Shown one piece after another: positions 1 through 6,604 of a DNA stretch of 15,291 nt (position 1 is its first letter; each line of letters begins with the position of its first letter). The DNA is from UBA1189 sp045612925 (GTDB lineage Bacteria; Bacteroidota; Bacteroidia; Bacteroidales; Bacteroidaceae), in contig JAZKZX010000012.1 in NCBI GenBank assembly GCA_045612925.1, positions 1 through 15,291 of the forward strand, written 5' to 3'. The position numbers and the translations under genes were made by a program. The notes below the pieces were generated by a model, which worked only from the letters and a program-made list of their open reading frames with translations, was not told the origin of the DNA and did no database searches.

Positions 1-99
1 TTCTTCATAGTAAAGACGGATAGCTTCATCATGATACTGAAGGCGAAGTGCCTTACAAGGACGATGCCTTTGAACTTCTTTTTCTGATTTATTATTCAT
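1..99 (-). CDS. N-terminal fragment of a leftward gene, possibly an IS3-type transposase OrfA
   Basis: An open frame on the minus strand starts with ATG at 99-97 and runs off the left edge, giving 33 residues. It begins MNNKSEKEVQRHRPCK and continues into ALRLQYHDEAIRLYYEE. The basic N-terminus followed by a helix with DEAIRLYYEE resembles the first helix of helix-turn-helix proteins such as IS3-family OrfA, but too little is visible to place it in a family. The DNA just upstream (114-139) looks like an IS3/IS150-type end, which is the main reason for suspecting a transposase. Alternatives are a small DNA-binding or hypothetical protein. The start is chosen because it is the first ATG of the frame and lies directly behind an inverted repeat at 102-121. 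Confidence 0.5.
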   Translation of the reverse strand, partial: MNNKSEKEVQRHRPCKALRLQYHDEAIRLYYEE

Positions 100-101
100 T
101 T

Positions 102-121
102 GTTGACTTTTTTGTGTCAAC
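102..121. repeat. Inverted repeat GTTGAC-N8-GTCAAC in front of the leftward gene
   Basis: There are perfect 6-bp arms with an 8-nt T-rich spacer, 3 bp upstream of the start codon at 99. It could be an operator, a leader hairpin limiting translation of the leftward gene, or part of an insertion-sequence end. Confidence 0.5.
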
Positions 122-127
122 TTTTTC

Positions 128-198
128 TAGGACAAGACACGTGTAGGCCTACACGAGATTTTTTGTAGGACAAGACGAACTCTATTCTAGGGCAAGAT
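128..198. repeat. Three copies of an 11-bp motif TAGGACAAGAC
   Basis: The copies are at 128-138 (TAGGACAAGAC), 166-176 (TAGGACAAGAC) and 188-198 (TAGGGCAAGAT). All are in the same orientation, spaced 38 and 22 bp apart. The first is the tip of the suspected insertion-sequence end. The other two, each with T-rich DNA to their left, look like further copies of the same tip, as expected from repeated insertion or imperfect excision, or from protein-binding sites. Confidence 0.5.
140..155. repeat. Perfect 16-bp palindrome CGTGTAGGCCTACACG
   Basis: It is fully self-complementary with no spacer and sits immediately next to the suspected insertion-sequence end at 139. It may be the target palindrome of the insertion or a binding site; its function is unknown. 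Confidence 0.6.
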
Positions 199-205
199 AA
201 AGTTC

Positions 206-234
206 CCCCGTAGGGGCAGACCGACGTGTCTGCC
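206..234. repeat. REP-like hairpin (GGCAGAC-N6-GTCTGCC)
   Basis: There is a perfect 7-bp inverted repeat at 215-221 and 228-234. It overlaps an alternative short hairpin CCCC-GTA-GGGG at 206-216. A GTAGGGGCAGAC core with its complement is typical of dispersed extragenic palindromes in many bacteria. It is not followed by a T run, so it is not a convincing terminator. Confidence 0.45.
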
Positions 235-240
235 GAAAAA

Positions 241-360
241 GAGGGAAAGTCACCGAGTAAACGATTTTTATTTTTGCCCTGGCAAGGAATATGTTCTTAA
301 ACGGGGATTGTCCCGTTCATACAAGCAGGTTTTATGCTACCTTTCTACTCAAATCAAATA
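241..360. other. Non-coding AT-rich stretch with two small hairpins
   Basis: No credible gene is present. TTGCC-CT-GGCAA (274-285) and AACGGG-N6-CCCGTT (300-317) are perfect small inverted repeats. They lie between the insertion-sequence scar and the iteron-like array and may belong to a decayed replicon or mobile element. Confidence 0.4.
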
Positions 361-442
361 TCGGTAGTTAGTGATGTCTGTGTCGAAAGTTGCTGACGAA
401 TGTGTCGGTAGTTAGTGATATGCCCGTCGGTAGTTATCGGTA
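361..442 (+). repeat. Four iteron-like units with an exact 22-bp period
   Basis: TCGGTAGTTAGTGAT occurs at 361-375 and 405-419. A shorter copy, TCGGTAGTTA, is at 427-436. A degenerate copy, TCGAAAGTTGCTGAC, is at 383-397 and matches 10 of 15 positions. Starts at 361, 383, 405 and 427 are exactly 22 bp apart, about two helical turns. A fifth partial TCGGTA begins at 437, out of phase. Arrays with this spacing are typical of initiator-binding iterons at theta-type replication origins; no initiator gene is in the window, so the role is inferred. Confidence 0.55.
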
Positions 443-564
443 CGACTTTTGAATGGCTATACGAGGTTACTTCAAACTCTTTGTTTCCCCAAATCTATAG
501 TGCTGAAAATAGGGGGTTGGGGTCAAAATCTATCTCGAAATGCTCATTCTTTTGCCTTATTCCT

Positions 565-613
565 GCCATAAAATGGCAAAAGTATGGCAAAAGAATGGCA
601 AAACTTTGGCAAA
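565..613 (+). repeat. Left TGGCAAA array, 11-bp period
   Basis: TGGCAAA starts at 574, 585, 596 and 607, exactly 11 bp apart (about one helical turn), with AG, GA or CT-type linkers. An additional copy lies at 661-667. A perfect hairpin GCCAT-AAA-ATGGC (565-577) overlaps the first copy. The array is mirrored by an inverted array at 1010-1049. Confidence 0.75.
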
Positions 614-639
614 TAAATTTGACTTAAATAACTGATAAT

Positions 640-942
640 ATGAATATAATGAAAAACAAATGGCAAATCATTCACAACGAGATTATTTGCGCTGAGCCGG
701 CATAGGAGATGGCTGACTTTCTCAAGTAGTGGAAGCGCTACGAGCGATTAGGTAATCAACTCAACTTGCTGCCAAGGGAGATACCAGTCATCGTATCGAT
801 GTGAACGACATCGCACATGAGGTCAGCGACTCCTAATCCCCTACATACCGTTCGCAAGACCGGTGATGAGGACTTCTCCTTCGAGCAAGACCATTATCGC
901 AAAATCAAGCGTGTGACAAAACAATATACGCAAGTTGCCTGA
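640..942 (+). pseudogene. Decayed 101-codon gene with three internal stops, family unknown
   Basis: One frame runs from ATG at 640 to TGA at 940-942. It is interrupted by TAG at 703-705, TAG at 727-729 and TGA at 802-804. Between the stops it reads as plausible protein: KNKWQIIHNEIICAEP, EMADFLK, WKRYERLGNQLNLLP, and finally TGDEDFSFEQDHYRKIKRV. The short frame at 771-836 (AKGDTSHRIDVNDIAHEVS) also looks protein-like, so an additional frameshift is possible. All three stops could come from single C-to-T changes (CAG to TAG twice, CGA to TGA). It is followed by a hairpin resembling a terminator and is bracketed by the TGGCAAA arrays. I do not recognise the family; a small accessory protein of a mobile element is the simplest reading. 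Confidence 0.45.
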
Positions 943-963
943 TTTGCCAAATCATATGTCTCC

Positions 964-1011
964 ACACCTCATAACTCGTTGAGATAACACAGGTTACGGG
1001 GTGTCTTTATT
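964..1011 (+). terminator. Probable intrinsic terminator after the decayed gene
   Basis: Arms 965-976 (CACCTCATAACT) and 992-1003 (GGTTACGGGGTG) pair over 12 positions with one mismatch and two G-U pairs. The loop is 15 nt, followed by TCTTTATTTG. The long loop and short T tract make it a moderate candidate. It lies 22 nt after the end of the pseudogene and just before the inverted TTTGCCA array. Confidence 0.45.
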
Positions 1012-1049
1012 TGCCAAAGTTTTGCCAAACATTTGCCAAACATTTGCCA
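1010..1049 (-). repeat. Right TTTGCCA array, 11-bp period, inverted relative to 574-613
   Basis: TTTGCCA starts at 1010, 1021, 1032 and 1043, exactly 11 bp apart, with an outlying copy at 943-949. It is the reverse complement of the left array, so the layout is 4 + 1 direct copies, the dead gene, then 1 + 4 inverted copies. Such mirrored short-repeat arrays suit accessory sites of a recombinase or initiator protein. Confidence 0.75.
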
Positions 1050-1203
1050 TTATCTTACCATGGCTACCTCCCTCGGCCAGTGACCTAAAGGTCTCGCGTC
1101 GGTGCCAGGGCAAAAATCAAACTTTATTACTCTATATGAAAGGCTTTTTATAGCTGAAAAATACTTTCTGCTAAACTCTTTTACAATATTTTGGGGATAA
1201 CTC

Positions 1204-1235
1204 TTGCTTATTAGCGTTGTTTGCACTACTTTCGC
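1204..1235 (+). promoter_or_regulatory. Bacteroidetes-type promoter for the structured RNA / protease leader
   Basis: TTG at 1204-1206 and TACTTTCGC at 1227-1235 (consensus TAnnTTTG) are separated by 20 nt. The spacing and the TACTTTCG element are the same as in the promoter upstream of the EF-G2 gene at 10745-10776. Transcription would start at about 1240. No comparably good promoter is visible between 1565 and the protease start at 1667. Confidence 0.6.
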
Positions 1236-1239
1236 ACTA

Positions 1240-1564
1240 TCGTTCACGCCGACAGGGTTCGTGGGTGGGCGAAGATATTTTGGAAAGGCGTTTACTTGGC
1301 GCTTTGGTTTTGACGTTTTGGAATCTCGCAAATTCTCAAACAGTTTGTCAAAGACAAAGCAACGGTAGATGTCACGGGATATGTAAGTTGCGTATCCAGA
1401 TGCTATACTTGTGCTGTTCGAAAAAATGGCAGTCGGTATGGCCATTTGGTCGTATAGATACATATCGGCGTGGGGTCTGCGTTGCTCGTTTCGACAAACT
1501 GGGCAATGCGAGAGCCTCAAAACGTGAGACGAGTAACAGGTACAGGTTCTCACGCTTTTCTTTT
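1240..1564 (+). ncRNA. Candidate structured RNA of about 325 nt, or attenuating 5' leader of the protease gene
   Basis: No protein-like frame exists here, yet base-pairing is rich and ordered. There is a hairpin TTTGTC-AAA-GACAAA. GGATAT (1377-1382) pairs with GTATCC (1392-1397). An outer stem CTATAC (1403-1408) / GTATAG (1452-1457) encloses AAATGGC (1424-1430) / GCCATTT (1441-1447). A final domain has GCGTGGGG (1468-1475) / TTCTCACGC (1547-1555) enclosing GTTGCTCGT (1481-1489) / ACGAGTAAC (1529-1537), followed by TTTTCTTTT. It thus has a promoter, folded body and terminator. It does not match the hallmarks I know for tmRNA, RNase P RNA, SRP RNA or 6S RNA. The end lies about 100 nt before the protease ATG, so a regulatory leader controlling read-through is an equally good reading. 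Confidence 0.5.
1468..1564 (+). terminator. Compound terminator/attenuator hairpin before the protease gene
   Basis: The outer stem 1468-1475 / 1547-1555 (8 bp including two G-U pairs) and the inner 9-bp stem 1481-1489 / 1529-1537 (one G-U) are followed directly by T4-C-T4 at 1556-1564. The size (about 88 nt) is larger than a simple terminator. Read-through would be needed to transcribe the protease gene if the promoter at 1204 is its only one. Confidence 0.5.
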
Positions 1565-1666
1565 AAATATAATAAGGTATCAACTGGAGATACGCATGCC
1601 GAATCAGGAGAACTTATAGGCAAATGATGAGCACAAACAACATTACTAACTATAAGCGTTTCCGTT

Positions 1667-4600
1667 ATGAAGAAGCATTGGCTACTTGGTGCTGCCGCCA
1701 TGATGCTGGCATCATCGGTCGTTGCCCAGTCGAGCAACAATCAAGACGAGGTGGTAAAGATTGAGCGTCACGCTGCTCGCGATTACCGTGAGGGCGAGAT
1801 GATCGTCAAGTTCAAACCAACAAGCGAAGTACGTGTGCGTGCACGTGGCCGTAGCATCACATCAGGTGTAAGCGGTGTAGACAAGGTCTTGGGTGAGTTG
1901 GGCATTACTGCCAGTGAGCCACTGATGCCGCTGACCGGTGAGGTGGTGGAATCTCGCGCCAAGGCTTTGCGTTCAGTGTCAGGCAACACCATCGAGGACT
2001 CCGATATGAGCCAGCTCTATCGCCTCACCTTCGATGCAGCGAAGACCAATGTGCACGAGGCTGTAGAGAAACTGGCTGCATTGGACGAGGTGGAGTATGC
2101 CGAGCCCAACTACGTGGTATATACATTATCAAGTGACGAGATAGCTGCTGCTGACGATCCCTTGAAAGGCGAGCAGTGGGGCCATGGCCAACTGAAACTT
2201 GACTTTCTCCAGAAGCAGAAGCCCATCACCGACAAGCGTCCTGTTATCGCTATCCTTGATACGGGTATTGACATCGAGCATCCCGACTTGAAGGATAATA
2301 TCTGGACCAACGAGGCAGAGCTCAATGGTGCCGAGGGCGAGGATGACGATGCCAACGGCTTTGCCGATGACCTCCATGGCTGGGACTTTGTGAACCAGAC
2401 TGCTCGCCTGGGCGACTGGAACGGCCACGGTACCCACTGTGCCGGTATTGCAGCAGCCGTGGGCAACAACAAGATCGGTATCACGGGTGCTAACCCCGAT
2501 GCACTTATCATGCCTGTTACTGTGATGCAGAGCGATGGCACGGGCGACGTGGCTACCATCATCAAGGGTATCGACTACGCGGCAGCCAATGGTGCTGATG
2601 TTATCAGCATGAGTATCGGTGGCTATGGCTACTCAATAGCTGAGGAGCAGGCTTTGGCAAAGGCATATAGCACAGCTGTGCTCGTGGCTGCTGCGGGTAA
2701 TGACTTTAAATGTATTTATGCACATGATTGCCTTGTGAATAAAAAGAATGCCATGCAGAATGGCCCCATGTTCCCCGCTGCCTTTACCTTTGTATTGGGT
2801 GTAGAGGCCAGCACACAGGATGGTGGCTTGGCATTGTTCAGTAACTTTGATGAGGATGGTCCTGTATTCTCACAGTATAGCGAGGATAAACTCTACAACT
2901 ACGAACTCCGCGCCCCTGGTGCAAAGATTATGAGCACCTTCCCCGGGGGTAAGTACAAGGTGCTTAGCGGTACCTCTATGGCTTGTCCCTATGTGGCAGG
3001 TGGTATCTCTCGCTTGCTTCAGGTAAAGGAGTATGGCAACTGGGAAATTCTCTTTGGTGACCTTATCCATGCTCGCAAGCATCGTTGCGAACATGAGCAT
3101 GATGAGAATGTAGACTTCGAGGCAGTGTATAAGATTACCGATAAAGATCGCCAACCCACACTCAGTCTTGTAACTTATACCTTGAATGATACTGAAGGTG
3201 GTGATGGTGACGGTAAGCCCGACGCAGGCGAGACAATCGAGTTCTATCCCACACTGCGTAACGAGTGGGGACAGGCTAAGAACATTCGTTTCTCTTTGGC
3301 GTTGGCAGAGGCTGAAGATCCCACTATTGTGGAGTTCTTAGAAGAAGAGGTTGAGTTCGGTAAAGAACTGAGCAGTTATGGCAAAAATGTGAGCGCTACT
3401 CCCATCCGCTTCAAGGTAAATCCGGAATGTGTGGATGGTCGCAAGATATGTATGGTGTTCCGCGCTACTTGTGATAATATCACCGAGGAATTAGTGCAAG
3501 AGTTTACACTCACTGCAGAGAATGGTGTAGAACTTGGAGGATTGATATCGGAAGATATGACACTTTATCCTAATGTGCACTATATTGTAACCAAGACCTT
3601 GGTAGTAGAGGAGGGAAATATCCTTACTATTTTACCTGGAACAGTCTTGAAGTTTAAGAAAGATGTAAGTCTGTATATTCCTAAGGGGTCTCTTCAATGC
3701 GAGGGCGAGCCTGGTAACATGATTGTGTTCACTATGGCTGATAACGAAACGGGGTACATGAAAGACTTGGACTTAAATAGGAATACAGTAAAGTATGTTC
3801 ATTTCACTGGGCTTAGAATTGACGATAAAGCAGGACTTTCTACTGTAAATATGGATAATTGTATAGTTGAAAATTGTTTTACAACTTTTTATCTGTTAGA
3901 TGGAAATACATTGAAACAAACAAATTTAATATATTCGCAAGGCGGATTTCAAATATTTGATTTTTATGGTGGAACTTTTTACAATTGTAATGTTATAGGA
4001 AATACTGTTAATGATAAAGAATCTGAACTCGAGTATTGGGGAGGGGCTAAATATCTTTCTTCCAATGCCTTTGGAAATATTGGAAAAGAGTCAGGTGAGT
4101 ATGCAAATATCGGATATTACTCAGAGGAGGGTAAAGACTATATACCTGAATCACCGAACTATTTAGGCTCTGCTCGAGAGGATATCATCCGTAAGGGATT
4201 GTGGGATATGAATCATCCTACTTATAATGCAGGTTTTGGTCATTATAATCTATCCAATACACTCACCAAACCCTCAGCTGAAGCCCATGGTATCGTATGG
4301 AAAGTTGTGGTTAATGGTTTCGATGCCCAGGACGAATTTGAGCAATTGCCTCCATTGGGTGTAGGTAAACATAAGTTTGAGGTGTATTTCAATCGTCCGA
4401 TGGATAAGTCATTTACTCCAATGATTGCCATGGGTGTACGCCCTCCTTACACCTCACACTCCATAGCCGAAGAGGGTAGCTGGAACGAAGAGGGTACTAT
4501 CTATACCGCATACCTAACTATCGATGGCAAGACGGGAGCTGATGGCCTCAATCGCATCTATGTGGCGGATGCGGTTGAATATTTCGAAGACCATTATTTG

Positions 4601-6469
4601 CGTGAAGAATTGAAATCGTTATCATTGAAGACCGAAAACTTATTGCAAATGGTAACGAATGCACCAGGAAAAGTTGCTTTTCAAGTTTCAGATCCATCCA
4701 AAGCTGGGTGTTTGAGTATTCCCAATCAAACTTCGACTGATTGCTCTAAATTGTTTAATGGCAACACAGGACCTTATTGTCAGATAAATGATTATATTCA
4801 GGTTGATTTAGGATTAAATAACAATTCACGCTTTATAAGTTTCGGCTACCATACTTCCACAGGTTCTTTTCCAAAAAAAATAATAGTTCAGGGAAGTAAT
4901 GATGGTGATGAGTTTAGTGAGTTGTGTACTTTCTCTACTTCTGACATGATAAATCCTTTGGTAAGAACTACGAACACCTCTTGGAATTCATATCTTATAG
5001 ATGCAGATGTTCCTTATCGTTATTATCGTTTTGTGATGCCAGAAAAAACTTGGATGGCAGAATTTGAAATGGAGGTCTTAGACCCTATAGTAAAGGAGGA
5101 TTATATACATTCACTTTCTAATGAGGAGAGTTTGGAACTTCAAGCGAATATATTGTTAGCTAATAACTTATGTGCAGAAGAGAATCGTGATGCTTCTCTT
5201 TTACAATCGGTAATGGATCAGGTATATGTCGATTACAATAAGCTTGCCTCTATTTTGCAATTGCCTTTAATCGAACAAGAACTCGTAGAAGTGCCTTCTG
5301 CACCGGCATGGGTAATCCCCGTAGAGAACACACGCTTCAATGTACAAGTAGCTGCTGCAGGCTCTATGGCTACAGGCCTGATGGCCGAGGCAGGTTTGGG
5401 TAAGGTAACCCTCACTTGGGAGACCGATGAGGAGGACTTTGAGGACTTACTCGGATATAATATGTACCGCTTTACGATGGATGATAATGGCGTAAGCAGT
5501 GATAGCGTTATTATCAACCCCAGCGTCCTCGAAGCCGAAGAAACTTCATTTGTAGACTACGATGTAGTGCCCGGTACTACCTACTACTATGTAATCAAGC
5601 AACTCACCACCTCACTCAACTCACATGCACTGAGCAATGCCGTAGCAGCAACTCCGCTTACTGCAAGCAAGGGCGATGCCAACGGTAGCATGAGCGTGGA
5701 CATTGCCGATGTGGTGACCGAGGTGGCCTATATCACCTATCAAGACCCGCAACCCTTCATCTTCGAGGCTGCCGATGTAAACAGCGACGCGAAGGTGAAT
5801 GTGCTCGACGTGGTGGGTACCATCGGTATCATCAGCAACCCTGCAGGAGTAGGCGTGAGCGGTATGGACAACGAGCCGGTACACTACTACGTGACGGATG
5901 GCATCCTCTATGTAGAGACAGCCCAGGCATTGGGTGGCGTGCAGGTGCGCCTCGATGTTGCCAAGGGTACAGAAATCACTGCACTTGATGGACTCAAGGG
6001 TATGGAGCAGAACGGCACTTGGGTGAGCGATGATGAGTACCTCTTCCTGGCTTACTCAATGAGCGGACAGAGTATCCCTGCTGGCACACACGCCTTACTG
6101 CAGATTGGCGACGAGGCGGTAGTGACCGAGATGGTGCTCTCTGACACCAAGGGCAAGAACATCACTGCGGTGAATGGCAATACCACAGGTATCGGCAAGG
6201 TGGAGGCTGTGCAGCTGCAGATGCCTTCGCCCAATCCCTTCACCACCGTGCTCCGCGTGCCTTACATCATCGGCAAGAGCGGTAGCCACGAGGTGACCAT
6301 CGCCTTCAGCGATATGGCGGGCCGCACCATCGATGCTTACCATACGGAGAACACACAGGGTGAGTATACCTACACTTGGTATCCCCGTGCATTGCAGAAG
6401 GGACTTTATCTCGTGAGCCTCTATCTTGATGGCGAGCTGATGCAGACGGTGAAGGTGATTCGCGAGTGA
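1667..6469 (+). CDS. Secreted multidomain subtilisin-type (S8) protease with dockerin, cohesin-like and T9SS sorting domains
   Basis: The protein has 1600 aa and is predicted to be an extracellular or surface serine endopeptidase. Residues 1-20 form a Sec signal peptide (cleavage after VVA). Residues 40-152 look like an inhibitory prodomain. The S8 domain spans about 165-455, with catalytic D198 (AILDTGID), H254 (GHGTHCAG), S437 (GTSMACP) and oxyanion N345 (AAAGND). Next come a beta-rich region (about 500-620, containing GDGDGKPDAGE), a possible beta-helix (about 625-800), a discoidin (F5/8C)-like domain (about 1000-1138), an Fn3-like domain (about 1245-1330), a dockerin (1335-1392, EF loops at D1337 and D1370), a cohesin-like domain (about 1404-1500) and a type A T9SS tail (about 1519-1600, starting at PSPNPF). 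The first ATG with a proper signal peptide decides the start. The next gene follows after 135 nt and is likely co-transcribed. The segments at about 3750-4130 and 4600-5280 are far AT-richer than the rest. The substrate is unknown. Confidence 0.9.
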   Translation: MKKHWLLGAAAMMLASSVVAQSSNNQDEVVKIERHAARDYREGEMIVKFKPTSEVRVRARGRSITSGVSGVDKVLGELGITASEPLMPLTGEVVESRAKALRSVSGNTIEDSDMSQLYRLTFDAAKTNVHEAVEKLAALDEVEYAEPNYVVYTLSSDEIAAADDPLKGEQWGHGQLKLDFLQKQKPITDKRPVIAILDTGIDIEHPDLKDNIWTNEAELNGAEGEDDDANGFADDLHGWDFVNQTARLGDWNGHGTHCAGIAAAVGNNKIGITGANPDALIMPVTVMQSDGTGDVATIIKGIDYAAANGADVISMSIGGYGYSIAEEQALAKAYSTAVLVAAAGNDFKCIYAHDCLVNKKNAMQNGPMFPAAFTFVLGVEASTQDGGLALFSNFDEDGPVFSQYSEDKLYNYELRAPGAKIMSTFPGGKYKVLSGTSMACPYVAGGISRLLQVKEYGNWEILFGDLIHARKHRCEHEHDENVDFEAVYKITDKDRQPTLSLVTYTLNDTEGGDGDGKPDAGETIEFYPTLRNEWGQAKNIRFSLALAEAEDPTIVEFLEEEVEFGKELSSYGKNVSATPIRFKVNPECVDGRKICMVFRATCDNITEELVQEFTLTAENGVELGGLISEDMTLYPNVHYIVTKTLVVEEGNILTILPGTVLKFKKDVSLYIPKGSLQCEGEPGNMIVFTMADNETGYMKDLDLNRNTVKYVHFTGLRIDDKAGLSTVNMDNCIVENCFTTFYLLDGNTLKQTNLIYSQGGFQIFDFYGGTFYNCNVIGNTVNDKESELEYWGGAKYLSSNAFGNIGKESGEYANIGYYSEEGKDYIPESPNYLGSAREDIIRKGLWDMNHPTYNAGFGHYNLSNTLTKPSAEAHGIVWKVVVNGFDAQDEFEQLPPLGVGKHKFEVYFNRPMDKSFTPMIAMGVRPPYTSHSIAEEGSWNEEGTIYTAYLTIDGKTGADGLNRIYVADAVEYFEDHYLREELKSLSLKTENLLQMVTNAPGKVAFQVSDPSKAGCLSIPNQTSTDCSKLFNGNTGPYCQINDYIQVDLGLNNNSRFISFGYHTSTGSFPKKIIVQGSNDGDEFSELCTFSTSDMINPLVRTTNTSWNSYLIDADVPYRYYRFVMPEKTWMAEFEMEVLDPIVKEDYIHSLSNEESLELQANILLANNLCAEENRDASLLQSVMDQVYVDYNKLASILQLPLIEQELVEVPSAPAWVIPVENTRFNVQVAAAGSMATGLMAEAGLGKVTLTWETDEEDFEDLLGYNMYRFTMDDNGVSSDSVIINPSVLEAEETSFVDYDVVPGTTYYYVIKQLTTSLNSHALSNAVAATPLTASKGDANGSMSVDIADVVTEVAYITYQDPQPFIFEAADVNSDAKVNVLDVVGTIGIISNPAGVGVSGMDNEPVHYYVTDGILYVETAQALGGVQVRLDVAKGTEITALDGLKGMEQNGTWVSDDEYLFLAYSMSGQSIPAGTHALLQIGDEAVVTEMVLSDTKGKNITAVNGNTTGIGKVEAVQLQMPSPNPFTTVLRVPYIIGKSGSHEVTIAFSDMAGRTIDAYHTENTQGEYTYTWYPRALQKGLYLVSLYLDGELMQTVKVIRE
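5669..5842 (+). other. Dockerin-type domain of the protease (residues 1335-1392)
   Basis: Two duplicated calcium-loop motifs are seen: DANGSMSVDIAD (from D1337, with D1345 and D1348) and DVNSDAKVNVLD (from D1370, with N1372, D1374, N1378, D1381). Each is followed by a hydrophobic helix (VVTEVAYI; VVGTIGII). Position 5 of the first loop is Ser rather than Asp, so it may bind calcium weakly. Dockerins bind cohesins; cohesin-like domains follow in the same protein and in the next gene. Confidence 0.7.
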
Positions 6470-6506
6470 TAACAAACCACGATGAGACAATGACGTATCT
6501 TAATGC

Positions 6507-6570
6507 CATTCTGAACGTAGTGAAGATTTTCGCAAAGTGTTATGCGGGATCCTTCGCTATGCTCAGGATG
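6507..6570. repeat. REP-like imperfect inverted repeat between the two secreted-protein genes
   Basis: Arms CATTCTGAACGTAGTGAAG (6507-6525) and CTTCGCTATGCTCAGGATG (6552-6570) pair over 19 positions with four differences, mostly G-U compatible in RNA. CATTCTGAGCGTAGCGAAG-type arms are a common dispersed palindrome. In the transcript it would form a hairpin that could protect the upstream mRNA or reduce read-through. There is no T run, so it is not scored as a terminator. Confidence 0.65.
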
Positions 6571-6604
6571 ACAAAGTATAGTAATCAGTGGTAAAAAAAG
6601 TGTT

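Larger units (their letters stand above)
1..139 (-). mobile_element. Possible left end of an IS3/IS150-like insertion sequence
   Basis: Read on the minus strand from 139, the sequence begins TGTCTTGTCC, continues TAGAAAAAGTTGACAC, and reaches the start codon of the leftward gene 40 nt further on. A TGT...CC...AAAAAGTTGACA arrangement a few tens of bases before orfA is the usual layout of IS3-family (IS150 group) terminal repeats. Only one end is in the window, so neither a matching right end nor a target duplication can be seen. This is inference from pattern, not identification. Confidence 0.35.

Noticed and set aside
415..627. A 70-codon plus-strand frame across the iterons and the TGGCAAA array
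   Set aside because: It runs through repeat DNA, and its C-terminus (KWQKYGKRMAKLWQ) is simply the translated 11-bp repeat; no family resemblance.
640..942. Functional gene with reassigned stop codons (phage type)
   Set aside because: Both TAG and TGA would need to be read through, and the surrounding genes use the standard code; decay is simpler.
574..1049. CRISPR array
   Set aside because: Repeats are 7 bp with 4-bp linkers, far too short for CRISPR repeats and spacers, and the two arrays are in opposite orientation.
1217..1627. Open frame of 136 codons on the plus strand through the structured RNA, and one of 167 codons opposite
   Set aside because: Both have protein-unlike composition (many Cys, Arg, Trp, Ser), and the region is better explained by ordered stems with a promoter and terminator.
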